Source: Synaphobranchus kaupii
Lineage: Eukaryota; Chordata; Actinopteri; Anguilliformes; Synaphobranchidae
Reading direction: 5' to 3'
Length of the DNA: 64,000 nt
Assembly: GCA_029718625.1 (NCBI GenBank)
Contig: CM056380.1
Span: forward strand, 106,314,870 to 106,378,869
This document shows positions 39,001 to 54,200 of the stretch, one piece after another. Position numbers and translations under genes: made by a program. Numbering within the stretch: position 1 is the stretch's first letter; every line of letters begins with the position of its first letter. The notes under the pieces were generated by a model. It searched no databases. It was not told where the DNA came from and worked only from the letters and a program-made list of their open reading frames with translations.

Positions 39001-42000
39001 CAGTGTTAGCCTACATAGCTAAGCCTGTACAGTGTTAGCCTACATAGCTATATCTGTACAGTGTTAGCCTACATAGCTAAGCCTGTACAGTGTTAGCCTA
39101 CATAGCTATATCTGTACAGTGTTAGCCTACATAGCTAAGCCTGTACAGTGTTAGCCTACATAGCTATATCTGTACAGTGCTAAACAACATAGCTGAGCCT
39201 GTACAGTGTTAGCCTACATAGCTAAACCTGTACAGTAGTCTCCTACCTTACTGGGATTATATTGTAGTCGCCCAGTTTACTGGGATTATACCGTACTCTC
39301 CCATTTTTTTTGGATTATACTGTAGTCGTCTACTTTAGTACACCTGTACCATAATCCAGTACCTTGGTAGGCCTGTACCATAATCCAGTACCTTGGTAGG
39401 CCTGTACCATAATCCAGTACCTTGGTAGGCCTGTACTGTAGTTGCGTACTTTCCTAGCTGTGGAGTGCTTTCACAGCCCCCCCCCTCCCCCCTCCCCCCT
39501 CCCCCGAGTCCTGAAGCGCTGAGAGCAGCCCCCCCCCCCCCCCTCCCCCCTCCCCCGAGCAGCAGGTGTTCCCCGTTATCTCTGCTCCGATCGCAGACTG
39601 TGCAGCTGTTCAGACGGAACCCACGGGGGCCCGTGAGGAGCGCCTCACCGCACAGAGCTGAGGAGGAAACTACGCGTGCTGACGATCAGAGCGCAACAAC
39701 CCCCTCCCCTAAACACCACCCCCCTCCCCTTACCCTTACCCCGTATCAGGCTATGTCCACTGCGTCCGTCCCGCTCACGGAATGCAAGACTCAGACGTTC
39801 CCTTAACCAACCAAGACTAGTCATCAAGAAGGTTAATAAAAACTGAAAGTTATTACATTTCACTAACAGTCAACTACATGTTATGTTCACCCTCAGTAAT
39901 GCAACATTCAAGACCAACCAGGGTCACAATTATATTCTCTTTTTGGAAAATGAAGAAATTTCTTAGTTTTTTTCAGGTTTTCGTATTTGAACATTGAAAA
40001 GTTGGTACATATTTGCTAATCCCTACATTTGGCTTGGATTTGGCTCAGAAATGTCATGAAATATGATATACTGGCATTAATAAATGGGACAACATCTCCT
40101 TTTAAAGACAATTTGTTTAACCTGTGTGACTAACTCAAAGAATGCAGGAGCTAGGCTTGTCTGTAATATCGGGCAAGCCTTCTTAAACACTTCAGATAAT
40201 GTATAAATACACTACTTTAGCGCATGTGAATTATTAACCCCATTCAGCACATGCTGCACTTCTGTAATTAGAGTCTGTGTTCAGTAAAGTCATGGGTCAA
40301 CAGTTAAATTGTCATTTTAACCAAAATCTTCAACTAGTTAATACTCTGACTTTTTGACAATACATGTTGTATTGAAAGAAGAAGTGAAATTTGTAATACC
40401 ACCACACACAGGAAAAACAAGAAACCACAATTTATAGGACTATAAATGTAGAAAAACAACAGAGAGATGAGCCAGAATGTTGAGATGACGACGTGCAATT
40501 CATGTACTGAAGCTCACCAATATTCCCACAGAACTGAACACAATTCAATTGTCTGAACACAATTCTTTCCGGGGCGGAAGCATGCTTGCACTTTTGGGAT
40601 TGTCACGGCGACGTTTCTACGTCGATCTTGCTTGTATACATCGGACATGTTTCAAAGAGGAGATGTGACCTTCCCCAAGTGTGAAAACACAGATTCCTGA
40701 TGTAAACTTACCCAGCGGCACTCTTGGCCCAGCTAATCCCACCTGCTGCTGTGTTCTTTGTTTGAGCCAAGGACAACGCAATAGATGTGGGTCAACGGCG
40801 TACCGCAGATAGGAGGGTTTGCTATGATGCCAGCCTGCGCAAACATCAATTCTGACCATAGGCGCGCAAAAACAATGCCATCCTTAGACTGAACGGTCTC
40901 TTCCAGTCAGTCGCGCAGGATAAAACAAATAATTTCAGTCCACATCTGCTTTCCATCTGCGCTCGCTCGGTGACAAGGTACTAACATTGCGCATTAGGCT
41001 CGGCTTGGCAGGCTAAGAGGTTTTAACAGGAGAGGCTAGGCTAGGCTTGGCAGGCTAAGAGGTTTTAACAGGAGAGGCTAGGCTCGGCAGGCTAAGAGGT
41101 TTTAACAGGAGAGGCTAGGCTTGGCAGGCTAAGAGGTTTTAACAGGAGAGGCTAGGCTAGGCTTGGCAGGCTAAGAGGTTTTAACAGGAGAGGCTCGGCT
41201 TGGCAGGCTAAGAGGTTTTAACAGGAGAGGCTAGGCTTGGCAGGCTAAGAGGTTTTAACAGGAGAGGCTAGGCTAGGCTTGGCAGGCTAAGAGGTTTTAA
41301 CAGGAGAGGCTAGGCTTGGCAGGCTAAGAGGTTTTAACAGGAGAGGCTAGGCTAGGCTTGGCAGGCTAAGAGGTTTTAACAGGAGAGGCTCGGCTGGCAG
41401 GCTAAGAGGTTTTAACAGGAGAGGCTAGGCTTGGCAGGCTAAGAGGTTTTAACAGGAGAGGCTAGGCTAGGCTTGGCAGGCTAAGAGGTTTTAACAGGAG
41501 AGGCTAAGGCTAGGCTTGGCAGGCTAAGAGGTTTTTAACAGGAGAGGCTAGGCTAGGCTTGGCAGGCTAAGAGGTTTTAACAGGAGGAGAGGCTAGGCTT
41601 GGCAGGCTAAGAGGTTTTAACAGGAGAGGCTAGGCTAGGCTTGGCAGGCTAAGAGGTTTTAACAGGAGAGGCTAGGCTAGGCTTGGCAGGCTAAGAGGTT
41701 TTAACAGGAGAGGCTAGGCTAGGCTTGGCAGGCTAAGAGGTTTTAACAGTGGGGGCTTCGGCTGACAGGCTCATGACACAACCTCTAATTGGCTGTAATG
41801 TGCACCTTTCTCTGTGGAGGAGGAGGAGGAGGGTGTTATTACATTTGGCCCGCGCTCCCGCTCTGTCTCCAATGATAACATACTGCAGGCCTCGCTCACA
41901 CACACACACATGCTCATACACACACGCACACACCACACACGCTCATACACACACGCACACACACACACACGCTCATACACACACACACACACACACACAC

Positions 42001-42900
42001 ATCACACACACAAACACATGCACACACAAACACACATGCACTCATACACACACACACACACACACACGCTCATACCCACACACACACACACACACACACT
42101 CGCTCATATCACACACACACACACACACACACACACGCTCATACACACACACAACACACACACACACACGCTCATGACACACACACAAACACACATGCAC
42201 ACACAAACACACACGCTCATACACACACACACACACACACACAAACACACATGCACACACAAACACACACGCTCATACACACATCACACACCACACACAC
42301 ACGCTCATACTCACACACACACACACACACACACGCTCACACACACACACACACACACACGCTCATACACGCGCTACACACACACACACACACACTCATA
42401 CACACAAACACACACGCACACACACAACACACACACACGCTCATACCCCACACACGGCGCACACACACGCTCACACACACACACACCACGCTCATACACA
42501 CACACATCACATGCTCATACCCACACACACACACACACACACACACGCTCATACCCACACACAACAAACACACACACGCTCATACACACACACACAAACA
42601 CACACACACACACAAACAGACACACGCTCATACCCACACACACACGCTCATACACACACCACACACACCACACACGCTCATACCCACACACACACACAAA
42701 CACACACACGCTCATGCACACACACACACACACACACACACGCTCATACCCACACACACACACACACACACACACGCACAAACACACACACGCTCATACC
42801 CACACACACACACACACACGCTCACACACACACATACACACACAAAACACAGCTCGCCTCTCACACACACGCGTGCACATGCACACACACAAACACAGCG

Positions 42901-42933
<33 letters not shown>

Positions 42934-43165
42934 GCTCATACACACACAAACACAGCTCTCTCTCTCACACACACATGCGTGCACATGCACACACACAAAC
43001 ACAGCTCTCTCTCTCTTTCTCACACACACACACACTCACACGCGCATGCACACACACAGCTCTCTTTCGCTCTCTCACACACACGCACACACACACACAC
43101 ACACACAGCTCAATCTCTCTCACACATACGCACACGCTCACACACGCACAAACACAGCGCTCTCG

Positions 43166-43198
<33 letters not shown>

Positions 43199-43263
43199 AC
43201 AGCTCTCTCTCACATACGCACACGCTCACACACATGCACGCACACACACATACAAACACAGCG

Positions 43264-43301
<38 letters not shown>

Positions 43302-46300
43302 TGTGCTCCTCACCCCTCCCACAGTAAGACAGGGGGGAGGAAAAAGAGGCAGGAAGTCTGTGTGAGCCATGTTGTTTACTGCAGGGTGGAGTGACACAGC
43401 AGCGCTCCCAAATTCATTAACCCCGGGAACGCGACAGCGCTCCCAAATTCATTAACCCCGGGAACGCGACAGCGCTCCCAAATTCATTAACCCCGGGGAA
43501 TACCACAGCGCTTCCAAATTCATTAACCCCGGGAATACCACAGCGCTCCCAAATTCATTAACCCTGGGAATATCACAGCGCTCCCAAATTCATTAACCCC
43601 GGGAATACCACAGTGCTCCCAAATTCATTAACCCTGGGAATACCACAGTACTCCCAAATTCATTAACCCTGGGAATACCACAGTACTCCCAAATTCATTA
43701 ACCCCAGGAATACCACAGCGCTCCCAAATTCATTAACCCTGGGAATACCACAGTGCTCCCAAATTCGTTTTACCCTGGGAATATGACAGCACTCCAAAAT
43801 TCATTAACCCCAGGAAACACGACAGCATTCCCAAATTCATTAACCCCAGGAATACCACAGCATTCCCAAATTCGTTTACTCTGGGAATATGACAGCACTC
43901 CAAAATTCATTAACCCCAGGAACACGACAGCATTCCCAAATTCATTAACCCCAGGAATACCACAGCATTCCCAAATTCTTTATCCCTGGGAATACAACAG
44001 CATTCCCAAATTCATTAACCCCGGGAACACGACAGCATTCCCAAATTCATTAACCCCGGGAACACAACAGCATTCCCAAATTCATTAACCCCGGGGTATA
44101 CCAACAGCAGTTTCCAAATTAATTAACCCCGGGAACATGACAGCTTGCCCAAATTCATTAACCCCGGGAATACCACAGCATTTCCAAATGAATTAACCTG
44201 CATTGGCAGACAACTGCAATGTCCTTCTCCTCCCCCTCGCCACCCCTCCTCCGCCTTCTCCCCCCCTCTCCACCCTCCTTCTCCTACCCCGCTCCACCCT
44301 CCTCCTCCTCTCCCCTCTCCCCCCCTCTGCCACCCTCCTTCTCCTCCCCCTCTCCACCCTCCTTCTCCTCCCTCCGCCCCTCTCCACCCTCGCTTCTCCT
44401 CCCCCTCTCCGCCCTCCTTCTCCTCCTCCCCCTCTCCGCCCTCCTTCTCCTCCCCCCTCTCCGCCCTCCTTCTCCTCCTCCTCCTCTCCACCCTCCTTCT
44501 CATCCTCCCCCTCTCCACCCTCCTTCTCCTCCTCCCCCCTCTCCACCCTCCTTCTCCTCCTCCCCCTCTCCACCCTCCGTCTCCTCCTCCCCCTTTCCAC
44601 CCTCCTTCTCCTCCTCCCCCTCTCCACCCTCCTTCTCCTCCTCCTCTCCACCCTCCTTCTCCTCCTCCTCCTCCTCTCCACCCTCCTTCTCCTCCTCCTC
44701 CTCTCCACCCTCCTTCTCCTCCTCCCCCTCTCCACCCTCCTTCTCCTACTCCTTCTCCTTTACTTTTTCACCCTTGCTTTCTGTGCTCTTCTCACTGGCT
44801 TCTCAAATAAAAAGATAAAAAGAAAAAGGAAAATAAAACATGGCTTTGAAGCAAACCCCCGTCACGCACCACGTTCTGTCTCAGTTCTGTGACAGTTTCC
44901 AGCAGACACACACACCCCGACGGTTTCCAGCACACACACACACACACCAGCTTCACTCCAGTGGCACGTTAGAGGACACATCTGAGCACTGTCATGAGAA
45001 TTGTTCTCTGTGTTTTTGTCATTTTCTTCTTCTAATGTCAGCCAGCTGGGCGATACTTACAAACACCCCCCCCTCCCCCCCTGCCCTTTCCCCCCTCCCC
45101 CTGCCGGCCATCCTTACACAAGTGCCTCCCCACTCCCTATCTGTGAGTGGCCTGCTACAAAAAAACAACTCAAAAAAGAGGAGAGCCTCTGTCTGGGAGG
45201 ATCTATCTGCAGAGTCTGTCAATGGAGGACTTATCTGGCCGCGTGTGAATGTTTTTCTGAATGCATTCTGCTATTATGGTATAACTCACGCCATGTATCA
45301 TGGGTCTAGGTTGGCATGAATTAGCTTACATTTAGTGCATTTAACACTTTCAAGTCTGGGACTGCACTTCCAAGTGGACTCATGGTGGTTATGTTCTCTC
45401 TCATTGCAAGTTGCTGTAGATAAGTGTCGAAAAAATAATTTAATGTAATTCCAAATAAGACCGTTAAGTGCAACATTTTACCACAGAATTTTTAAGTGCC
45501 AGTCTTTCAACTTTTGGCACCACTGGCTGTAAATCAAAAACTTCTGATTAGGAAAAACTGTGATTAACACAAACAATTAAACAAATATGCAATTTCCGGG
45601 ACAAATAGGCCACCATCCATTTCCATGTTGATTCTTGAACTTCAACGTTAGCGGGGAAAAGTCTCACGAAGAAATTAAAAAAAAGAAAAGAAACTCAAAG
45701 CTCTGAAATCAAACAAAGCGCAGGTACAAAAAGAGACACAATCCTACTCAGGCGCCCTGAGTAACTGCGCTGGTAAAAGCGGGATTGTGTAATTAAAGCC
45801 CCTGAGTAACTGCGCTGGTAAAAGCGGGATTGTGTAATTAAAGCCCGGCGCATAGTCCCCGGAGATGTAGCCACAGGCTAGCTTAATGACGTTCTACAGT
45901 CACATGACCTTAATGACCACGGCCATGCAGCGCAAGAGCTGGCTGGCCTTTTCGTGCGCATTGTTTGACCCGAAGCCTCGCTTTTACCCATGCCTCTGGA
46001 TCTATAATTATTTCTGTGCTGCAAGGCCATTAGTATGTCTGGAGCAGTGGTCAAAAAAAGAAAAACGTTTTTAAAGGTGTGCCGTTCTGTGACCTGCTTT
46101 TCCAGTTCAGAGATCGCTTTGTATTTTTTTTCGAAGTCACAAAATTAAAAGGTGCGCTATGGTCACTTTCTGAAAGAGAATTTTCTTCAGTGCACATGGT
46201 GGACTGCTAATACAATCACTGGCTTCCCTGCTGCCTTTGACACAGATCTGGAAACCACAACCCCGTAGCAGCTGAGGAGAAAATTATAATGAAATTATAA

Positions 46301-49300
46301 TTGATCTTGTACCATCACCTTGATTGAGGGGTTAAAAAAAACAGAAATGTAGGCTATAATATGAGGAAGCAGTCATAAAAACAAGTCTGAACGAAAAAAG
46401 GCCTAAAAGTTTTACAGCCATTTCAGAGCCGGGGTTTACCAACCCCCCACTATTAACTGGAAAGGGAGAAATATGGCATATTTTGAGGTATCAAATGAAA
46501 ACAATAGAGGAGACACAATAAGTGTTTGAGGCGGAACTCACCACCAGGAAGGGATGAAAAACAAATTCAAGTCAAAAGCACAGAGATGTCAAATTATTAT
46601 TATTTTAAATTCACATATTTTCACAAGTGTTCACACTCAATTTAAGTATATTTTGAGGCAGACGCTAAAAACACTGATCTCTGAAAACTTGTTCTGTATA
46701 TTTTAAGTTGGCTTACAGCTGCCAAAAAGTGAAGAAAAAGGTTCACGCACCACCTGGTTATCTGTTCGTTTTAGGACCGCATCTTACCAGCAAATGGTAC
46801 GAGGTGCGACTTGCACATGTTCTCAGCGAGGTTGGTTCTCAGGAGAGAACGGCCCCTGTGAGCGTCAGACGTCTAAAACAAATTCAATAAAATAATAATA
46901 ATAATAAAGCGGTGGTTGCAGTGCCATGGTGATAGAGCGCGGAGCACCATGAGAACCGGGTGAGTTCTGCTTTTCCCATTGTTCTAAAAAGTACAGAGTG
47001 TCTCTCGCTCAGGGAGAGGACAGGAGTCTGCTTTCAAACATGGCCACACTCAGGGAGAGGACAGGAGTCTGCTTTCAAACATGGCCACACTCAGGGAGAG
47101 GACAGGAGTCTGCTTTCAAACATGGCCTCGCTCAGGGAGAGGACAGGAGTCTGCTTTCAAACATGGCCACACTCAGGGAGAGGACAGGAGTCTGCTTTCA
47201 AACATGGCCACACTCAGGGAGAGGACAGGAGTCTGCTTTCAAACATGGCCTCGCTCAGGGAGAGGACAGGAGTCTGCTTTCAAACATGGCCACACTCAGG
47301 GAGAGGACAGGAGTCTGCTTTCAAACATGGCCACACTCAGGGAGAGGACAGGAGTCTGCTTTCAAACATGGCCACACTCAGGGAGAGGACAGGAGTCTGC
47401 TTTCAAACATGGCCACACTCAGGGAGAGGACAGGAGTCTGCTTTCAAACATGGCCACACTCAGGGAGAGGACAGGAGTCTGCTTTCAAACATGGCCAAGC
47501 TTGCGGCTTCACTAAATGGGCTTTAAGTTTTTTTTAATTCTCAGTTAAATGCGTGACAATCACACAAATATACATTTTACAGTAAGAATGATGTTTAACA
47601 TTACTTAACTCTATGGCTAATAAGACTGATGCCCCAATATGAAGTTCAAACATAATACATTTATATTCCATTCACTGTAATCTTAAATTATAGCCTGTTC
47701 TGGTCCACAGTGCCCTGACAAACTGTCCTAGTTCAATTTGAATGAGCACAGTTTGGAAAACAGTTGGTGAATCATACAATTAATCACCCAGCATCTGTCA
47801 GAACAAGTATCTGTTTATCTCTGGTCCAATACCTCTGACCCAGAGGGCATAATATCCTCAGATAAATCAGTTATGTTTGAAAAACACAGTCATGGAGTTT
47901 AACTGTGAGGTGAAAAATATTAATATTTATCCTTTTGTATGTCATTTTCTATTGACTGTAGCACAACTCCACCAAATTGTGTTTAAAAATGAACAACTGA
48001 CAAACACCTGCCCTGGAGGAGGATTCCAGACAAAGCATTTCCTCTCCGGTCCTCCTGTCCAATCACATCAGTGAAACCCACAATTTCATAATTTAACTGT
48101 TTCGATGACGGTAAAATTTGACAACACCCCATACAAAACCCCATACAAAACCCCATGCAAAAGAAAATCCCATCAATGAATCGTGTTACTAAGCAACCCC
48201 ATAAACCATGCACTCATAACTAAAGAAGTTCCGGATATCGGTGAATAAGGACGGTGCTTTTTAAACTGAGTAATCTGCAGGAATTTTATGGCCATCAAAA
48301 GGGATATGTATTTAAAATGTAAGCGCTTGACCTTGGTCTGTTTGGGGCCACTATTGTACAGCTGTCTGGTAAATGGAAATGTGAGAACTGGGTCATGTGA
48401 CTGGCATAGAAGCGAAGTGATTATGAGGGAGATGTGAAAAGGAAGAGATCTGCCCTGGGGAGGGGAGAGGGGGGGGGGGGGGGGGGGGGGTTCATAAGGC
48501 GATCTATCAAAAGGCCAAAATATTCTCAATTAGCCTGAGCAATGCATCAGTTGGATGCTAAGTGCTGAATGCTAGCTCATACAGGGGCTGCTCTGTGTAT
48601 TCATTAAGTGCAGTCTACAGACACACAAGCCTTCCATGTTCTGCTTCCTAACTACAGGTGGTTGTGGTTGGTAAGTGGAGTTTTCAGTGCTGTATTATTC
48701 ACAGACCTTTATCCATCTTCAGAAGGGCTTCAGATTCATTGCTTAGACAGACACTTATAATGTTACCGGTACGGAGTTGATCATCTGGGTGTGTCGTTAG
48801 TATCTGTGCTAGCGCCAAAGCATAGCATCAGTCAGCACACCTTGGCAAAATTAGAAAATAAGTTTACAGGACAACAATTTGATGACACTTTGTTCACACT
48901 GCCAACCAACACTGAATTCCAATGAATTCTGGTCTGGAATCTGTGCTTCAACAGCTGTGATGCTGCAGTGTCTGGCTTGCTGGGTCTTGAATTAAAATCA
49001 CAGCTTTCAAACAGATGCTAATAAATATTTTGTGGTGTGTTGTTTTTTTTTCCGCAGTTAAATCTGTTTGAGGATCTAAGTAGCTCTTTAGAGCAAAACA
49101 ATCTGTTGAAATGAGATGACCACAGGCCCAATTTATTTGACCATGAAACAAATGCAATCAAAATAATAACCTATAAAGGTTGGTGGGGTTGATCAGAAAA
49201 ACCAACAAAACCATGCTCAAAGATGTGATGGATGTGGCAAGGATGTGGTTTTTGAGAGAGAGATTGAGAGGTTGCCAGGTTAAAACGATTTGGACACTGA

Positions 49301-51110
49301 AACCCCTTTAGTCATATGTTGGGCCCTACAAACACTCACAAATTTAACTGTCAAATGTTTCTGAAATATGTTCGAAAATTCCATAACTGAATATTTCCTG
49401 GACCTTATCAGGTCACAGATTTGGATTTTCTAACAGTCGAATGAGGGATGAGCAAACATTCTGTCACTAATGAACTTAACTGCAGTGAAAACGGTTTTAA
49501 ATGCTTGTTACAGAAAAGGGAAAGCAGGCAGAGCTAGCGTGATGGTAGAAATATATCCATGTTGAACAAGGGGTCACCAGATGGAAAGGAATTGAGTTCA
49601 CTCTCTGCCTTATTTAGCCCTGAACGGCTTTCTGAAAAACGTTACCTATCTGTAAGACAGCTAATATTCAGCACAGGGGCTTATTCTGTGTGTACAGGGA
49701 CTCTTAGCTGTGCTAATATTCAGCACAGGGGCTTATTCTGTGTGTACAGGGACTCTTAGCTGTGCTAATATTCAGCACAGGGGCTTATTCTGTGTGTACA
49801 GGGACTCTTAGCTGTGCTAATATTCAGCACAGGGGCTTATTCTGTGTGTACAGGGACTCTTAGCTGTGCTAATATTCAGCACAGGGGCTTATTCTGTGTG
49901 TACAGGGACTCTTAGCTGTGCTAATATTCAGCACAGGGGCTTATTCTGTGTGTACAGGGACTCTTAGCTGTGCTAATATTCAGCACAGGGGCTTATTCTA
50001 TGTGTACGGGGACTCTTAGCTGTGCTAATATTCAGCACAGGGGCTTATTCTGTGTGTACGGGGACTCTTAGCTGTGCTAATATTCAGCACAGGGGCTTAT
50101 TCTGTGTGTACGGGGACTCTTAGCTGTGCTAATATTCAGCACAGGGGCTTATTCTGTGTGTACAGGGACTCTTAGCTGTGCTAATATTCAGCACAGGGGC
50201 TTATTCTATGTGTACGGGGACTCTTAGCTGTGCTAATATTCAGCACAGGGGCTTATTCTGTGTGTAGAGCTCTAAAGCTCTAAGACTGAACATACAAGAT
50301 GAAACTCCTCTTCTGCTCAGACTGAATTTACCTACAAATGTTTCTTTGATCTTTTTTTTTTTTTTTTTTTAAAGAAAGGTGATGCAACAGTCAGAAATGT
50401 AGCAACAGAAAACAAATAAATTGATAAAAGTTACGCTTTCCCTGATTAGTATCGTCAGAATCAAGAATTTGGGTCGAGCAGGAGAAAAACCTTCCTTCGT
50501 TTTCGTTTCCACGTTCCGCTATACGACGTATAGGCAAGGGGGAAAGAGTGGCAACATTCAGTTTAAAAACTGACTGCTTGACTGACAAAACCTGAATAAC
50601 TCGATCAAAACACAGCATTGCTCAAACGCAGTCAGTCTCTCATCACCAGAGTCACATGGACCCCCCACCCAGCTTCAGCTCCTGAATCCCACTGCCTGCG
50701 CTTCAGCTCCTGAATCCCACTGCCTGCCTCCTCCACCCAGCTTCAGCTCCTGAATCCCACTGCCTGCCTCCTCCACCCAGCTTCAGCTCCTGAATCCCAC
50801 TGCCTGCCTCCTCCACCCAGCTTCAGCTCCTGAATCCCACTGCCTGCCTCCTCCACCCAGCTTCAGCTCCTGAATCCCACTGCCTGCCTCCTCCACCCAG
50901 CTTCAGCTCCTGAATCCCACTGCCTGCCTCCTCCACCCAGCTTCAGCTCCTGAATCCCACTGCCTGCCTCCTCCACCCAGCTTCAGCTCCTGAATCCCAC
51001 TTCTCCCCCCCCCCCCCCCCTCCCTCCCTCCACCCACCCAGCCATGGAAACAGCAGAGGAGCCACAGGGTATCATTATTCTATTGCTGTGTGTGTGTGTG
51101 TGCGTGTGTG

Positions 51111-51164
<54 letters not shown>

Positions 51165-51174
51165 GGCTCAGTCT

Positions 51175-51230
<56 letters not shown>

Positions 51231-51239
51231 ATGTGTGCG

Positions 51240-51270
<31 letters not shown>

Positions 51271-54200
51271 ACGGGCTCAGTCTGTGTGTGTGTGTGTGTG
51301 CGTACGGGCTCAGTCTGCGTGTGTGTGTGTGTGTGTACGGGCTCAGTCTGCGTGTGTGTGTGTGTGTGTGTAGGGGGCTCAGCAGAGCTAATGAGCTAAT
51401 GTTACTCTAACATTACTGACCCAGTGGAGTTAATGGTCAAACGTAAATATAACGTTACTCACCCTGTGGAGGTAAAGGCTGTTCAGCTCGTCACCGATGC
51501 GCCGCAGCTCCTGGGCGACCCACGTTTCGGCGCGCATGTCCGCCGGCATGGACAGCGACCGTGGTCTAAAGCGGCGGTGCGCAGCCTGAGGCATCTCTAC
51601 AGAACAAACGCACAGGTAATCAGCTGAGGGTGGGGCATGCAATGATTGGTTAAATCCATGGGCTATGTCACTTCCTGTCACACAACTTTAAAAGCTGAAC
51701 ATTTGATCTTTGCTGCATGTTACATTATACCCTGTCCCCAGACTAATTCAGACGACAGTATGAAAACGACCGTGGATATGAAGTATTCTATGAATATGTG
51801 CATGTACATATTGCAGAGTATATAAAAAATGTAATACACTCATTTACAACAACTGAATTGCAGGAAAGCGTGAGGAAACATGGTCTTAGAGCGCAGTCGC
51901 TGCAGACCCGTATTTACAATTCAGAAACGTAGTGAAAGGGAGACTGGTTGTAGGACGGCTCTTAAGCGCGCTGAAACTCTTGAGGTTTAGCAGCTAATGG
52001 TAATTTCTCTTGCTGGAATGCATGAGTACTGATCTCTGGGTATGAGTCATGTGAGAGCCACACTACGCTGCTCTTGCTTAGGGTTTTTATGTTTTTGCAT
52101 CCTATATTGGCTATCACACGCTCCATTATATTTCCAAATTTGTCCTCTAAAAAGGTTTTTATTGGCCGCCTCTTTGGGTACCGGAACTATATCACACGAA
52201 CACACACACATTCAGGAAATGAATACTTCTAAACGACGTGATATTGAACCAGGGCCCAAAATCTTCAGAGACTGCCAGCTGTGGCATTGCCAACCCACAC
52301 TTTGGATTTTAAAAACGTCTTTCTCCATCCGCGTACTTTACCGTCCAACTCAACCCCTCCCATATCCGCTCCAGTGAGTCTTGACTTTACGTTTGGGAGA
52401 CAGTGCTTATGGGTTTATGGTTAAAAACGGCGAAGGTGAGCGCGAGGCGGCCCTCCCCCGACACTTCCCGCTCCGGGATTAGACGCGTGTAACGTGCGCT
52501 CACTTCCTGCTCCGGGATTAGACGCGTGTGACGTGCGCTCACTTCCTGCTCCGGGATTAGACGTGTGTGACGTGCGCTCACTTCCTGCTCCGGGATTAGA
52601 CGCGTGTGACGTGCGCTACAAGAGGCGCTTTATCTGCGTGGCTCATCAGACGGGTCTGTAAGGAGCAGCCGTCGCTCAGCCTCTCTGTCTCCAGTGCACA
52701 AAAGGTGCCAGGTGCTGTTATGACTGTGGTGGGATTGCCTCCGCGACGGTGAACGCCAAAACTACAAAAAGGAGATTACCCTTTACCCCTTTACCCCTGG
52801 GCCCGCATGGATTACCCTTTACCCCTGGGCCCGCATGGATTACCCTTTACCCCTTTACCCCTGGGCCCGCATGGATTACCCTTTACCCCTTTACCCCTGG
52901 GCCCGCATGGATTACCCTTTACCCCTTTACCCCTGGGCCCGCATGGATTACCCTTTACCCCTTTACCCCTGGGCCTGCATGGATTACCCTTTACCCCTGG
53001 GCCCGCATGGATTACCCTTTACCCCTGGGCCCGCATGGATTACCCTTTACCCCTGGGCCCGCATGGATTACCCTTTACCCCTGGGCCCGCATGGATTACC
53101 CTTTACCCCTGGGCCCGCATGGATTACCCTTTACCCCTTTACCCCTGGGCCCGCATGGATTACCCTTTACCCCTGGGCCCGCATGGATTACCCTTTACCC
53201 CTGGGCCCGCATGGATTACCCTTTACCCCTGGGCCCGCATGGATTACCCTTTACCCCTTTACCCCTGGGCCCGCATGGATTACCCTTTACCCCTGGGCCC
53301 GCATGGATTACCCTTTACCCCTGGGCCCACATGGATTACCCTTTACCCCTTTACCCCTGGGCCCGCATGGATTACCCTTTACCCCTGGGCCCGCATGGAT
53401 TACCCTTTACCCCTGGGCCCGCATGGATTACCCTTTACCCCTTTACCCCTGGGCCCGCATGGATTACCCTTTACCCCTGGGCCCGCATGGATTACCCTTT
53501 ACCCCTGGGCCCGCATGGATTACCCTTTACCCCTGGGCCCGCATGGATTACCCTTTACCCCTGGGCCCGCATGGATTACCCTTTACCCCTGGGCCCGCAT
53601 GGATTACCCTTTACCCTGCCAATTGACTTTCTCATGGAAGAGGGATGTCATATTCCTCCTGTATCATTAATTACACAATGGTGCTACAGGCAGTACTATT
53701 GACCCAACACCCTTAAGTGACGGTACATTGGTGTGTGGCAGTACTAGTGACCCAACACCCTTAAGTGACGGTACATTGGTGTGTGGCAGTACTAGTGACC
53801 CAACACCCTTAAGTGACGGTACATTGGTGTGTGGCAGTACTAGTGACCCAACACCCTTAAGTGACGGTACATTGGTGTGTGGCAGTACTAGTGACCCAAC
53901 ACCCTTAAGTGACGGTACATTGGTGTGTGGCAGTACTATTGACCCAACACCCTTAAGTGACGGTACATTGGTGTTTTCATCTTTTTTTCTGCATTACCAA
54001 CATTCTGCATTACCAACATCTGCAGTGCTTTATCTGTAATGCTTCACTGTTAGAACCCAGGAAGTATGTTGCTAATGTGCAGTTATTTTTGTAGCCATTA
54101 AAACTATACATGCCTAGAGGTGTGAGGAACTTATTAATATCAAAATCTGGTGTATTTTTGGGGGTTTTGGTGATGTTGTAAATAGGTCTGTTCCTTTAGA

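Larger units (their letters stand above)
33014..51462 (-). other. bcl2l11: bcl2l11 intron 3 (18.4 kb, minisatellite-rich)
   Basis: The intron lies between the GTGAGT donor of the BH3 exon and the TTTTCAG acceptor of the last exon. It holds about fifteen unrelated tandem arrays, listed separately. Single-copy-looking stretches without gene signals are 33691-34540, 35300-35638, 35867-36774, 37264-37680, 39433-40990, 44761-46995, 47506-49657 and 50268-50650. Short open frames there (for example 46708-46890 and 40617-40859) show no recognisable domain or splice context. Confidence 0.85.

Noticed and set aside
41749..43394. 526-codon His/Thr-rich frame
   Set aside because: Translation of (CA)n microsatellite DNA.
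44203..44892. Pro/Ser- or Arg/Glu-rich proteins from the polypyrimidine tract
   Set aside because: Low-complexity translation of a CT-rich array in several frames on both strands.
46708..46890. 60-codon forward frame in Bim intron 3
   Set aside because: Looks protein-like in composition but matches nothing I know and has no supporting context.
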